Shown piece after piece: positions 56,201 through 60,756 of a stretch of DNA of 64,000 bases. Position numbers and translations under genes: made by a program. This DNA is from Ischnura elegans (lineage: Eukaryota; Arthropoda; Insecta; Odonata; Coenagrionidae), in the NCBI RefSeq assembly GCF_921293095.1, contig NC_060254.1:106540917-106604916 (forward strand), read 5' to 3'. Each line of letters opens with the position of its first letter. Position 1 is the first letter of the stretch. The notes beneath the pieces are model-generated. The model searched no databases and had not been told where the DNA came from. It saw only the letters and a list, made by a program, of their open reading frames with translations.

Positions 56201-57820
56201 AACCCTAAAGATAAGCTCTTCTTCTGCAACTTTATGACTGGTTTTTAAGGATCTGAAACCTCACAATGCTGCCCAACAAAGAGACTACTACCAATATTTA
56301 AAAAAAGAAGCGCTATTAGATGGTGTCTGAGACAAGATGAAATTACAGCATGCACAACAGCAATCCCAGTAAAACAGTATGATACCTCATTAAAAATTCA
56401 GCCAAATTCTCAAAATTTCAGAATTCTAACATAAGTGCTGCCTAACAATTCTACAGCAACAAACCAAAATAATATTGCCAATATACTGAATGAAAATTTT
56501 CTCAATGACATAACCGAATTGCTCAAAATGAAAACTCAGCCACCGATACCCAATACAGTATCATCGCACGGTGTATATCACCATGCCCAATCAGCATTCC
56601 TTTACCCAGCTGACAATCGACATCATCATTAAGAAGATAAGTAAGAAGCACTCAGCTGGTTCTGAGAACACACCATGTTCACTACTGGATGGCATTCATA
56701 ACTCTCCTGTGATCTATCCACGCACGCACCTTGTCAATTATTCTATAATAAAAGCACTAGACGGTGCGAAAACTTGAGACTAACCTCACATAACGTATCC
56801 ATGTTTTCAAAAAGCCCATTAAATATGAATATTAGACACACTTTAGAACAAAAAACTTACCAGCCAAGTGCCATAATTGCAGTTGTCCTTTAGATCTACA
56901 AGTCAAAATAAGGTCATCAGCAAGCCAATGCAATGAAAGGATGTAGTCTACATTCAGCTTCACACTAGCTATGTATTTCAAATCTCCACTCTTTTCAGAA
57001 AAACTATCTTCTGTATCTGAGTGTTTGGAAAAGAAATGTGTAAATTAACAATAAAAGTCAAATAACACTTACATTACCAGTGCTGCTTTTTGTACCAACT
57101 GTTTTGAAAATTTTAATTGAAATAACATGACTTTTGAAAGTTTTTTAATATTTTATACTTTTACCCAGCCACGACTTTAAGAAGTGAAACATGAAGCAGA
57201 AGGCAAACGCATGGCTGAGGCTACAAAAATGGGTAATTCATTAAAACATTTAATAAATGCATTACAAATGGGCTTCATAGATTTAATTGAAAGAAGGAAA
57301 CTGACATCTCTGTCACAAGTTACTCCGAACTCAACTTTGACAAAACATTCATAGAGCCTATAAGCATGACAGGGGTAGATTAAGGACGTAGCTTGGGGGG
57401 AGAGATTAATTACTTTCCATAGAACCTCAGAGGCATGCAATACCTCTCAGCAATCATGAGTCCAACATCTGACATGCTAGTAATCAATATTTTTAAACAG
57501 TGTTTGTTAATCTGGTGGAATAATAACTTCCATTGGGAAGCCAACTTGAAAATTACCACCATCACAATTTTTCCAGAAATTACTGGGGGTCACACACCTC
57601 CACTCTGATTTATCCCTCACCACAGGCTGACATTGCCAGAATGATGTTCAGGATCTGAATGCCGTTCATGTCTCCTTGTGAGTGCATTCTGGTTAAGTTT
57701 AAAATATGGTTCAAAAGTAATGTCACTTTTATTCCTGGCAAACAATGGCAGTAAAGATTTCTCAGATTTCAAACCATGTAAGATTTTCCACATTTCACAA
57801 GAAACGATTTTAACCCTCAT
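29054..57820 (-). CDS. WDR6: WD repeat-containing protein 6, 3' part of a multi-exon gene (overview)
   Basis: The coding exons listed separately join into about 696 residues plus a stop, before counting the uncertain upstream exon. The product matches the C-terminal 60 percent or so of WDR6. Recognisable anchors, in order, are RVKIV, CW-near-LVICGNRSGDLLVY, HGQMGVTSL, STGRDGI, NCGGGHRSW, DGLHSREIN, ITGSEDTT, FTAGGRAQL, VAACSDGLLR, LIASGGEDGAISL and VSKCQEVVLWRW. WDR6 is a WD40 scaffold that partners FTSJ1 in 2'-O-methylation of the tRNA wobble base (known from human and yeast Rtt10/Trm7 work). Splice phases agree at every junction from 57016 downward. The N-terminal repeats are not in the window. 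Introns are loaded with transposons. I rely on remembered human sequence for the assignment. Confidence 0.9.
29227..29776. other. WDR6 last-intron sequence, no further feature
   Basis: AT-rich intron sequence between the terminal exon and the decayed piggyBac. I see no repeat or coding signal. Confidence 0.5.
29777..32899 (+). mobile_element. Decayed piggyBac element (family A), complete ends
   Basis: TTAA at 29777-29780 and 32896-32899 flanks termini CCCGGCAGTGGTCGCG (left) and, read inward from the right, CCCGGCGGTAGTCGCG, 14 of 16 identical. A hairpin TGGGGTGTC-CTA-GACACCCCA lies just inside the left end (29797-29817). Related copies lie at 29975-30004 and 32831-32860, both inverted relative to the left one. 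The body holds a broken transposase on the plus strand. Length is 3123 bp including both TTAA sites. The element sits inside the last WDR6 intron. Confidence 0.9.
30540..32050 (+). pseudogene. piggyBac transposase remnant, several stops and frameshifts
   Basis: Fragments in changing frames follow the order of a piggyBac transposase. At 30895-31077 there is MVEKIVNCTNIQVEK with LVFLNRILLLAR; at 31150-31296, FRFDNVTARVEKM with KLAPSRDVFEMF. After a stop comes ADEQVIPFQIRCSYGQYLPS and NPAKYSIKIF, the first catalytic Asp region. Near 31540-31610 is YIPQADEILSNNLTVAGTV, and near 31900 a VDDPWPFSF-like region. At least two frame changes and several stops make it non-functional. Confidence 0.85.
32900..34183. 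other. WDR6 last-intron sequence, no recognised feature
   Basis: No terminal repeats, tandem repeats or convincing reading frames seen. The 66-89 codon frames here have no recognisable domain. Confidence 0.5.
34231..34275 (-). ncRNA. Hammerhead-ribozyme-like motif, left arm
   Basis: On the minus strand the order is CTGACGA, T, stem GTAAC-CAA-GTTAC, GAAA, then CC-TG-GG-TC followed by GTG. This fits the hammerhead core CUGANGA, stem II, GAAA, a minimal stem III and a C17 cleavage site (between 34237 and 34236). One U between the core and stem II is extra relative to the canonical motif, and the first stem I pair is G-A. Activity is uncertain. Confidence 0.5.
34615..34665 (+). ncRNA. Hammerhead-ribozyme-like motif, right arm
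   Basis: On the plus strand: CAC, CTGAAGA (34625-34631), T, stem GTAAC-CAC-GTTAC, GAAA (34646-34649), CC-CA-GG-TC, then GTG. The flanking CAC and GTG pair as the start of stem I. Predicted cleavage follows C34657. It shares the extra U with the left-arm motif. A minimal stem III is the form reported for Penelope-like elements. Confidence 0.55.
34919..35971 (+). CDS. Reverse transcriptase fragment of a 5'-truncated LINE (Jockey/CR1-like)
   Basis: 350 open codons with the non-LTR reverse transcriptase order: LFLDFKKAFDTVPH (catalytic Asp 34), TSGVPQGSVIGPLLF (89-102), LFADDAVIY (Asp 122 and 123), LELNLSKCMAVHF and VKYLGVTITSNLTW, then the thumb and C-terminal region to a stop. The first 15-25 residues diverge, so the copy is truncated close to the start of the domain. 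The endonuclease and gag-like parts are missing. No stop or frameshift is seen in what remains, which suggests a fairly young insertion. It lies opposite to WDR6 in the last intron. The ATG is incidental. Confidence 0.88.
   Translation: MSCSVLVPLMMKMIFLHDLKSGESKRQVDALFLDFKKAFDTVPHNKLLYKLQSCGLNETVVNWIRDFLRDRKQRVVLDGISSDVVKVTSGVPQGSVIGPLLFITYINDLCSRISSKIRLFADDAVIYREISDHSDSEILSSDLNNVHLWSQEWGLELNLSKCMAVHFLRNSSNTNNVYAVDGIIIKATDEVKYLGVTITSNLTWGTHIKNICGIALKKLGFVKRIVGRFSDEKVKERCYFALVRPHLEYAASVWDPVQKDLIRELNKIQRKAARFVKNRYGLRARLRLLEQLRMDIFKSHTENIILEPHYISRSDRSDKLREIFCRTDRYGNSFFPRTIKDFNKRLSQPR
35972..36084 (+). mobile_element. LINE 3' untranslated end with hairpin and TGTAGA tail
   Basis: After the stop there is a T-run, a short hairpin (ACGCCTTTTAGGCGGC) and a terminal tail of three to four TGTAGA repeats (36061-36081). 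Short simple-repeat tails instead of poly(A) are usual in several LINE clades. This fixes the 3' boundary of the element. Confidence 0.75.
36453..36616 (-). CDS. WDR6: WDR6 exon (IASGGEDGAISL)
   Basis: The acceptor is TTTTGGCAG and the donor CAG/GTGAAG. It encodes ESKEDPPWVLIASGGEDGAI, then SLDLLEVSEAVSG and WKLERAAATQIA, matching human HHLVASGSEDGSLHVF. 164 bp: one base in, 54 codons, one base out. The Gly codon at the entry is completed by the previous exon. Confidence 0.92.
37255..37330. mobile_element. Possible hAT-like terminus with GAGTCGAGT repeats
   Basis: AATAGGGATGTGCAAGTAAG is followed by several GAGTCGAGT and CACGAGTATC copies, which look like subterminal transposase-binding repeats. 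No partner end was found, so this may be a truncated copy. Confidence 0.3.
37569..37787. repeat. Large inverted repeat, about 80-bp arms, in Penelope-like sequence
   Basis: The arms 37569-37650 and 37707-37787 are near-identical inverted copies (GGCCCAGGCTTTTGCGTCTT outside, GGGCTGAATCCGGGTAAC inside) around a spacer of about 55-75 bp. Both arms carry the same Penelope-like coding words, so this is two copies joined head to head. Confidence 0.8.
37664..37890 (+). pseudogene. Penelope-like reverse transcriptase remnant
   Basis: Plus-strand fragments read LMAMLKQNGYPDSSLKRTKR, then ISYIAGTTER, then in another frame RALKKHGVTTRSNCTKKIGD. This follows the pattern L..NGYP....I, PYI.GTSE, R.LKKH.I, typical after the catalytic part of Penelope-like reverse transcriptases. 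At least one frameshift is present. Confidence 0.6.
37946..38242 (-). other. Unrecognised 98-codon intronic open frame
   Basis: A basic, Lys/Arg-rich frame (for example RGFSKKDRLLIGRQCF) in the WDR6 intron next to the Penelope-like fragment. I do not recognise it. It lacks splice context for WDR6 and may be transposon-derived or chance. Confidence 0.2.
39175..39516 (-). CDS. WDR6: WDR6 exon (LWDVTAEVD and INAIDW segment)
   Basis: 342 bp between acceptor ATTTTTTAG and donor GG/GTGAGT. It encodes ASKRHCLFKVLLTRA, a WD blade end (YYHLWDVTAEVD) and HQFSINAIDWKQLSG, matching human HHKRCVLKVHS, LAFWDLTTMLD and HSCGINSLHTL. The plus-strand frame at 39150-39530 is a shadow. Confidence 0.93.
39575..39680 (+). 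mobile_element. tRNA-derived SINE-like head
   Basis: GTAGCATGCTGGTGTAGCA and, further on, GTCCTGAGTTCACATTCCAG are placed like the A and B boxes of a tRNA promoter (B box GGTTCRANTCC-like). The body runs on to about 39800 without a clear tail. Confidence 0.45.
40568..41194. mobile_element. Non-autonomous hAT-like element
   Basis: The left end CAGGGTTCCCACTC and right end GAGTGGGAAGCCTG are inverted repeats with small differences. Many internal CACGGT or ACCGTGA words sit near both ends, like subterminal binding sites. TGAAAT borders both ends, short of the 8 bp usual for hAT. No transposase coding is seen. Confidence 0.65.
41232..42619. mobile_element. Non-autonomous hAT-like element with TAGAGRTGGG ends
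   Basis: The left end TAGAGGTGGGTTAAAC and the inward-read right end TAGAGATGGGTCAAAA match at 13 of 16 positions. GAACAGTTC and GTTCACTG-type words recur near both ends. There is no clear 8-bp duplication, so the copy is old. It is almost the same length (1388 bp) as the better preserved element at 58289-59679. A 20-base A-run lies at 41880-41899. No transposase is seen. Confidence 0.6.
42620..43327. other. WDR6 intron, no recognised feature
   Basis: AT-rich intron sequence without repeats, terminal motifs or convincing frames that I can see. Confidence 0.5.
43328..43541 (-). CDS. WDR6: WDR6 exon (ETRFMDI and VAACSDGLLR)
   Basis: The acceptor follows a run of pyrimidines ending CCCTTAG; the donor is GAG/GTAGGT. 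It starts with a Ser/Thr-rich stretch (ESSSSTSHE), then LETRFMDI and VAVVAACSDGLLR, matching human PETRYMSL and LVAAACSDGAVRLF. 214 bp. The last two bases join the next exon as an Arg codon, giving GLLRIFG. Confidence 0.93.
43736..43869 (-). CDS. WDR6: WDR6 exon (FTAGGRAQLKAW)
   Basis: Between acceptor GTTTCATTCAG and donor ACAG/GTTGGT. It contains EFLIFTAGGRAQLKAWKL, matching human VVSAGGRAEMHCF. 134 bp: one entering base, 44 codons, one leaving base. Only 83 bases of intron separate it from the exon ending at 43953. Confidence 0.92.
43953..44188 (-). CDS. WDR6: WDR6 exon (DGLHSREIN to HGHLSSVRAVS)
   Basis: The acceptor is CACACCATAG; an in-frame stop lies just upstream, which fixes the start. 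The frame carries DGLHSREINSVSCF, AIAITGSEDTTAKV and LSTLHGHLSSVRAVSILP, matching human EGLHGREITCV, ITCSEDTTVCV and HISSVRAVAV. 236 bp, leaving two bases. A plus-strand open frame over the same bases is a shadow. Confidence 0.93.
44953..45261 (-). other. Unrecognised 102-codon intronic open frame
   Basis: It reads FNFFQHFIDSEYLILQERKH and VIYLTANSDGDITTV. It is not part of WDR6: the flanking exons join directly in frame and in register with the human protein. It may come from a transposon. No domain recognised. Confidence 0.25.
45365..45710. repeat. Dispersed repeat, copy 1
   Basis: Contains TTTCAGACGAGACGACTTTC, CTTCATTTCACGCCGTAGA-like words and GAAGACATCCATAGAGAC. The same ordered words recur with many changes at 53485-53770. 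It is GC-richer than its surroundings. The class is unknown. Confidence 0.5.
46555..47201 (+). mobile_element. MITE-like element, copy 1
   Basis: The left end ATAGGGTAGTTTCCTTCATC and the inward-read right end ATAGGGTGGTTTCCTATCAT form imperfect inverted repeats. The interior (TGACGTCACAGGGACCTAG, CCAATGCATGCATGAGG, TAATAATCCTTATTTAAGCC) recurs in opposite orientation at 54332-55293. No coding capacity. It lies in the WDR6 intron between the 44188 and 48949 exon ends. Confidence 0.75.
47337..47412 (+). mobile_element. tRNA-derived SINE-like head
   Basis: CAGCTTAACTGGCTAAATCA fits an A box, and GGGCTTGAATCAAGGCG, about 35 bases on, fits a B box. Diverged; no intact tRNA fold is claimed. Confidence 0.45.
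48949..49152 (-). CDS. WDR6: WDR6 exon (NCGGGHRSW segment)
   Basis: 68 codons between acceptor CACCTTGCAG and donor CAG/GTGAAT. NCGGGHRSW is identical to the human family signature, which makes this the strongest single anchor of the gene. It ends GTLGDSVLQ and joins in frame to DGLHSREIN of the next exon, matching human HVILREGLHGREIT. Phase 0 on both sides. Confidence 0.95.
50860..50879. repeat. Poly-C run of 20
   Basis: Twenty consecutive C on the plus strand inside a WDR6 intron. The length may be inexact in an assembly. Confidence 0.9.
51030..51310 (-). mobile_element. tRNA-derived SINE-like element
   Basis: On the minus strand, GGTCACAGGTTCAAATCTGG provides a good B box preceded by TTGGCTACAAATGGAAG. 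A body follows with GGTACCCAGTGGTCCAGGG and CCGAGATATATACCAGG. A palindromic GGCCGGCC occurs in it. The family is not recognised. Confidence 0.45.
51447..51749 (-). CDS. WDR6: WDR6 exon (HGQMGVTSL and STGRDGI segment)
   Basis: Exactly 101 codons between a strong acceptor (CTTTTTGCCCAG) and a GTAAGT donor. It contains LHGQMGVTSLLVFW, VEVYSTGRDGI and FEWAARFLVLNKNVLVFGFKG, which track human LHGKQGVTSVTCHGG, YTTGRDGA and MVILGFHANEF. It includes a full WD blade. Phase 0 on both sides. Confidence 0.94.
52268..52434 (-). CDS. WDR6: WDR6 exon (LVICGNRSGDLLVY segment)
   Basis: The acceptor reads CTTTGCAG and the donor GTAAGA. The frame gives EVATWTLPHAKQCWTTAAAW followed by LVICGNRSGDLLVYSKDNS, corresponding to the human segment with KQRWHTCSAF and LVCGDRRGSVLLF. 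167 bp: two entering bases plus 55 codons, leaving in phase 0. Confidence 0.92.
52452..53060 (+). mobile_element. Decayed pogo/Tigger-like element
   Basis: It starts TA-CAGTAGAACCCCATATT, a pogo-type terminus. TTTGCATT and TTTTCCCGCAA words recur near both ends (52470-52500 and 53022-53042). Inside, the plus strand encodes LLEGYSPKDVFDADETGSFF, the first catalytic Asp region of pogo/Tigger transposases (usually YNADETGLFW). Most of the transposase is gone. Confidence 0.65.
53403..53428 (-). mobile_element. Terminal fragment of the 46555/54332 MITE family
   Basis: AATAGGGTGGTTTCCTATTA matches the right-terminal sequence of the MITE family, followed by unrelated sequence. It is a solo end or a truncated copy. 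Confidence 0.55.
53485..53770. repeat. Dispersed repeat, copy 2
   Basis: A diverged direct copy of 45365-45710, sharing CATTTCATGCTGTAGAC and GAAGACGTCCATAGAGAC words in the same order. Confidence 0.5.
54332..55293 (-). mobile_element. MITE-like element, copy 2, with internal additions
   Basis: Inverted relative to 46555-47201 and matching along its length, ending in GAAGGAAACTACCCTATT. It is longer because it carries a 104-bp hairpin (54501-54604) and an internal tandem duplication: TAGCAGAGTACCCTGCTAGC at about 54763 and again 134 bp later. It lies in the WDR6 intron between the 52434 and 56861 exon ends. Confidence 0.75.
54501..54604. repeat. Near-perfect 49-bp-arm hairpin
   Basis: Arms 54501-54549 and 54556-54604 pair at 45 of 49 positions around a 6-base loop (TTTTCC). 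The centre of each arm reads TACAATTTGGAACTTTA. It is absent from the sister element at 46555-47201, so it was gained here. It could be a tiny fold-back element or a small-RNA precursor-like hairpin. Confidence 0.85.
55440..56790 (+). pseudogene. Decayed LINE: endonuclease and early reverse transcriptase fragments
   Basis: The frame at 55596-55847 reads MGILEHRLNSNEMI and SYFCRSNYKNGGVLIFSK, resembling the TEHWL and GGGV region of LINE endonucleases. At 56450-56520, NNIANILNENFLNDI resembles the linker, and at 56575-56777 HSFTQLTIDIIIKKISKKHS with CSLLDG and THLVNYSI resembles the start of the reverse transcriptase domain (KSAG.D.IP..LLK). Stops and frame changes break it. It differs from the LINE at 34919. 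Confidence 0.55.
56861..57016 (-). CDS. WDR6: WDR6 exon (WD segment with SLHWLADDLIL)
   Basis: The acceptor ends ACTCAG and the donor is GGTAAGT. The frame reads SGDLKYIASVKLNVDYILSL, then HWLADDLILTCRSKGQLQLW, a typical WD40 blade ending in a tryptophan. It corresponds to the human segment around KVHSLSW. It enters with two codon bases and leaves with one, and that one base joins the next exon to form a Glu codon. 156 bp. Confidence 0.88.
57621..57820 (-). CDS. WDR6: WDR6 upstream exon, boundaries uncertain
   Basis: An open minus-strand segment begins RVKIVSCEMWKILHG, which lines up with RVKVVPI just before the human KVHSLSW segment, the expected place. It ends at a GTGAGG donor (57621), leaving two bases of a codon. 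The next exon expects one base, so either that exon starts at a later AG (GATAG, 57000-57005), a microexon is missing, or this exon is not used. The acceptor near 57821 has a poor pyrimidine tract. Confidence 0.45.
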
Positions 57821-57849
57821 CTCTCATAAGTAACACATGGGAAATCTTA

Positions 57850-58250
57850 CCTGGCGTGAAAGCCAAGATTACAATGAGCACTTTTGAGGGAAAGGGAAGA
57901 AACAGTTGCTCCACAGCTGTTCAAAAGTAAAGATAGAGACTTAGTTTCAGATTTTAGAATTGGAGGTAAAAGAAAGAATAGATGGCTACTTGGGTAAGCA
58001 AGACTACAATGAGGACTTTGAGGGCAAGGAAAGAAACAGCTTCGGTGGGAGGCCAAATGTTGGAAAGATACCTGCAGGGAGTGTAAGAGATAATAAATTG
58101 AAAGAGGATTTTGAAGGAAAGAGAGCTAAACAAAGACAGTTTAAAAAAGGATTCGACTTATAAGGCTTCATTTCCTGACACATTAACCTGTATGAGTGCA
58201 AGAAAGATTTTGGTGGATCGGAAGAGAACATTTAGTAATGCATGAAACAA
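57850..58250. repeat. Short degenerate tandem repeat
   Basis: A stretch like GATTACAATGAGCACTTTTG plus AGGGAAAGGGAAGAAACAG at 57867 recurs at 58005 and, shortened (AGAGGATTTTGAAGGAAAG), at 58100. The plus-strand frame over it (KQDYNEDFEGKERNSF) is of unknown meaning and is not called as a gene. Confidence 0.45.
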
Positions 58251-58288
58251 TTTAGAATAGGTCCTATTTTCTGTGGATGCATTTTTAC

Positions 58289-59679
58289 TAGAGATGGCAG
58301 ATTTCTCGAACTCGAATATCGAATTGGAATATTAAATCATTGCTCGAATATTCGAATACCTCGAATACTAAACGATGAACGCGGGAATGTTTGACTCGGT
58401 TGCCTATGCAGTAGGAAACACAAGATTTTGGGGAGTAATTTTGATTTCATTGAAAGGATTCGAACAGGAATTTAGTTGATTAATGGAATATTTTAATTTT
58501 ATGGAAACAATTGGGCAAATAGTTGATTCAACTAACATCTCTTTCATATATTCTAAGGGGACACACTACCTCGCGAAAAATGATTGCATGCCGTCTCGGC
58601 ATTTACACTGCTACAATGGATTTCTGTCTGATGTGTAAATTCTTACCTACCAAACGCCATTTCAGCAGCACGCCCATCTGATACTCGGCTTCATCCAACT
58701 TCTTATTTTCATCAGATAGCCTGCTTTACCACTGCTGTCAAGTGCTAGCGGACAATCTGAGGTATTTTGCAAAATATACACTCTTCTCCACCGCTATCAG
58801 GGAGAAACCAAATATCCTGAGAAAATATCCCTTCCTGTGTGACTGTAACAACAGAGATTTATAGCACAACTCATAAATTGTAACTTGATTTATGTTTTCG
58901 GAAAAAAATACTGCATCAACTTCTGAGAAGCTCTGCTGCTCATATCGAGTCTCGCCAGAATGCTAAGTCTCTGTCGTATTTTGACATTTATTTCCTCGTG
59001 TAAAATGCATAAATATAGTCAGAAATGTGTCGCGTTTGGTCTTATTCTTTTTTAAATTATGAGCAACTTACTAATATTTCAATCCATTAAAGATGTAATA
59101 TCAATTGCCGAAAGTCATTGTTAGACAACTTTTGGGCTAATAGGTGATTCATGCCGCAGTTGACCTCCAGAAACTGGGAACTTTGAAGCAGGTAGGCAGA
59201 AAAAGGTCAGTGGGGGAGAAAGAGGGAAGGGTGAAACACGATTCTACTATTCTCCTGTAACTTGATACACGAACCCTGCATGAGCTGAACCTTTTCACCT
59301 TTTGTTCGATTTCGGAGAGGAGGAAAGTTGTGCTGCATATTTACTATCCCACGGCACTGAGGTTCTCCTGGTGGGGGAAACCGGGGATTTTAGGATTTTT
59401 TTCACCCAATCATTTTCGGTTCCCCACGCCGAACTCTTTTCACCGCTCTAATCCACAAATTTGATGTAGTTCATCAACTGGCCTATAACAGCGCTGAATG
59501 CACTAAACGACTAGAGTTCTTTACAATTTTCCGAGTCAACTACCAATGACAGTGTACGGCGCGAAATTCTAAGTATTCGAGAGCATACCTTTACCATAAT
59601 TATTCGAGACCTCGAATATCGAATACTTTCTAGTATTTGAGCTATTTGAGTATTCGCGGATACTATTCCCACACCTCTA
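58289..59679. mobile_element. Non-autonomous hAT element with perfect 8-bp target duplication
   Basis: ATTTTTAC stands immediately outside both ends (58281-58288 and 59680-59687). The ends TAGAGATGGCAG and, read inward from the right, TAGAGGTGTGGGA are imperfect inverted repeats. Clusters of TCGAATA and CGAATATTCGAATACC words lie inside both ends, as expected for subterminal transposase sites. No transposase is seen in 1391 bp. Confidence 0.8.
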
Positions 59680-59988
59680 ATTTTTACAAATTGGGTGGTT
59701 TCACGGAGCATTTTTATGCTCATTCTCATATTCTTAGTCATACACATTTCTGTCAATGTTTAAATGTATGAACCACACCTTGAAATACGTAAAGTCAACA
59801 ACAATACGAAAATAGAGGGATGAAAGGCTCAAGATGAGGACAGCATGAGGTGCAACACCAGAACCTGTGCACCAACATTAGCATTCAATGGCAGCTGGGT
59901 CCAAAGGTAACTTTAGTGGTACGTGGCAGGAAATGTTTCTTAGGGCCTTTGCTAAATTTTTATCAAAAAACTGTTGGCATTAACCCAT

Positions 59989-60018
59989 TTCTGCCCAACG
60001 TTGCGAAAACGCAACATT
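59989..60018. promoter_or_regulatory. piggyBac left-end hairpin motif
   Basis: TTCTGCCCAACGTTGCGAAA followed by ACGCAACATT. It spans part of the terminal repeat and the GTTGCG-AAAA-CGCAAC stem-loop. A 30-bp perfect inverted copy is at 60338-60367. A role as transposase-binding site is inferred. Confidence 0.6.
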
Positions 60019-60337
60019 AATTTTGATGGAGAACAGTTAGAATCTTAAATTTTTTTAGGCAGCTCAATATTTTTTTCTATGTAGTTTTACACTTACTTCA
60101 TGTAATAATTGGTCATTTGTCGTTCTAAGATTTTTTTATTTTTTGTTATGATTTTTCAAATATGGCTACTCCGAGCACTTTTTTTGAGACGAAAATAAAA
60201 AAAAAATTTCTAAGCCCTATCCAACATTGTTTCTATTCACTGCTTTGATAATAACAGTTTAGTCTTTGTAAATGATCATGAGAATAATTTTCGATGATAA
60301 AATTAGTTACAAAGTATCAATTTTCAGAGTTGAAAAT

Positions 60338-60367
60338 AATGTTGCGTTTTCGCAACGTTGGGCAGAA
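60338..60367. promoter_or_regulatory. piggyBac internal inverted copy of the left-end motif
   Basis: Perfect reverse complement of 59989-60018. Together they make the first 385 bp of the element an inverted repeat of its own. It lies about 390 bp before the transposase start. Confidence 0.65.
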
Positions 60368-60756
60368 GGACTGCTACATTGTTCTACAAGCTTATCTGCG
60401 TGAGGAACTTCGAGTGAGACACCGTCTGTTTCTTTCTGCCGCGCTTGGCTTTTAGTCTCTCTCTAGAGTTTGCCTGCATATGTGTTACCATTTTCCAGTT
60501 ATTTGGCATTGGTTATCCTCGTGTTTTATCCTTGCATTTTCCCTTATCTTATTCCCGGGTTGCATATCGATACCTCCTGTGAACATAATTACTTTCCGAG
60601 TGTGTTCAAGGTACGTACATAAGTTGATTTTCTTGGATTATTATGATTGTTTTTCGTATTTTAGCATTTGCGTTATTTAAAGTATATTTGAAGTATTCAC
60701 TTATCACAGACCAGTCTTTCGGTTGACATACTCTGATTCCTGTTACTTTTCTACAG

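Noticed and set aside
57960..58163. Zinc-finger-like frame on the plus strand
   Set aside because: YECKKDFGG-like words suggested a C2H2 finger, but the Cys/His pattern is incomplete and the region is a degenerate tandem repeat.
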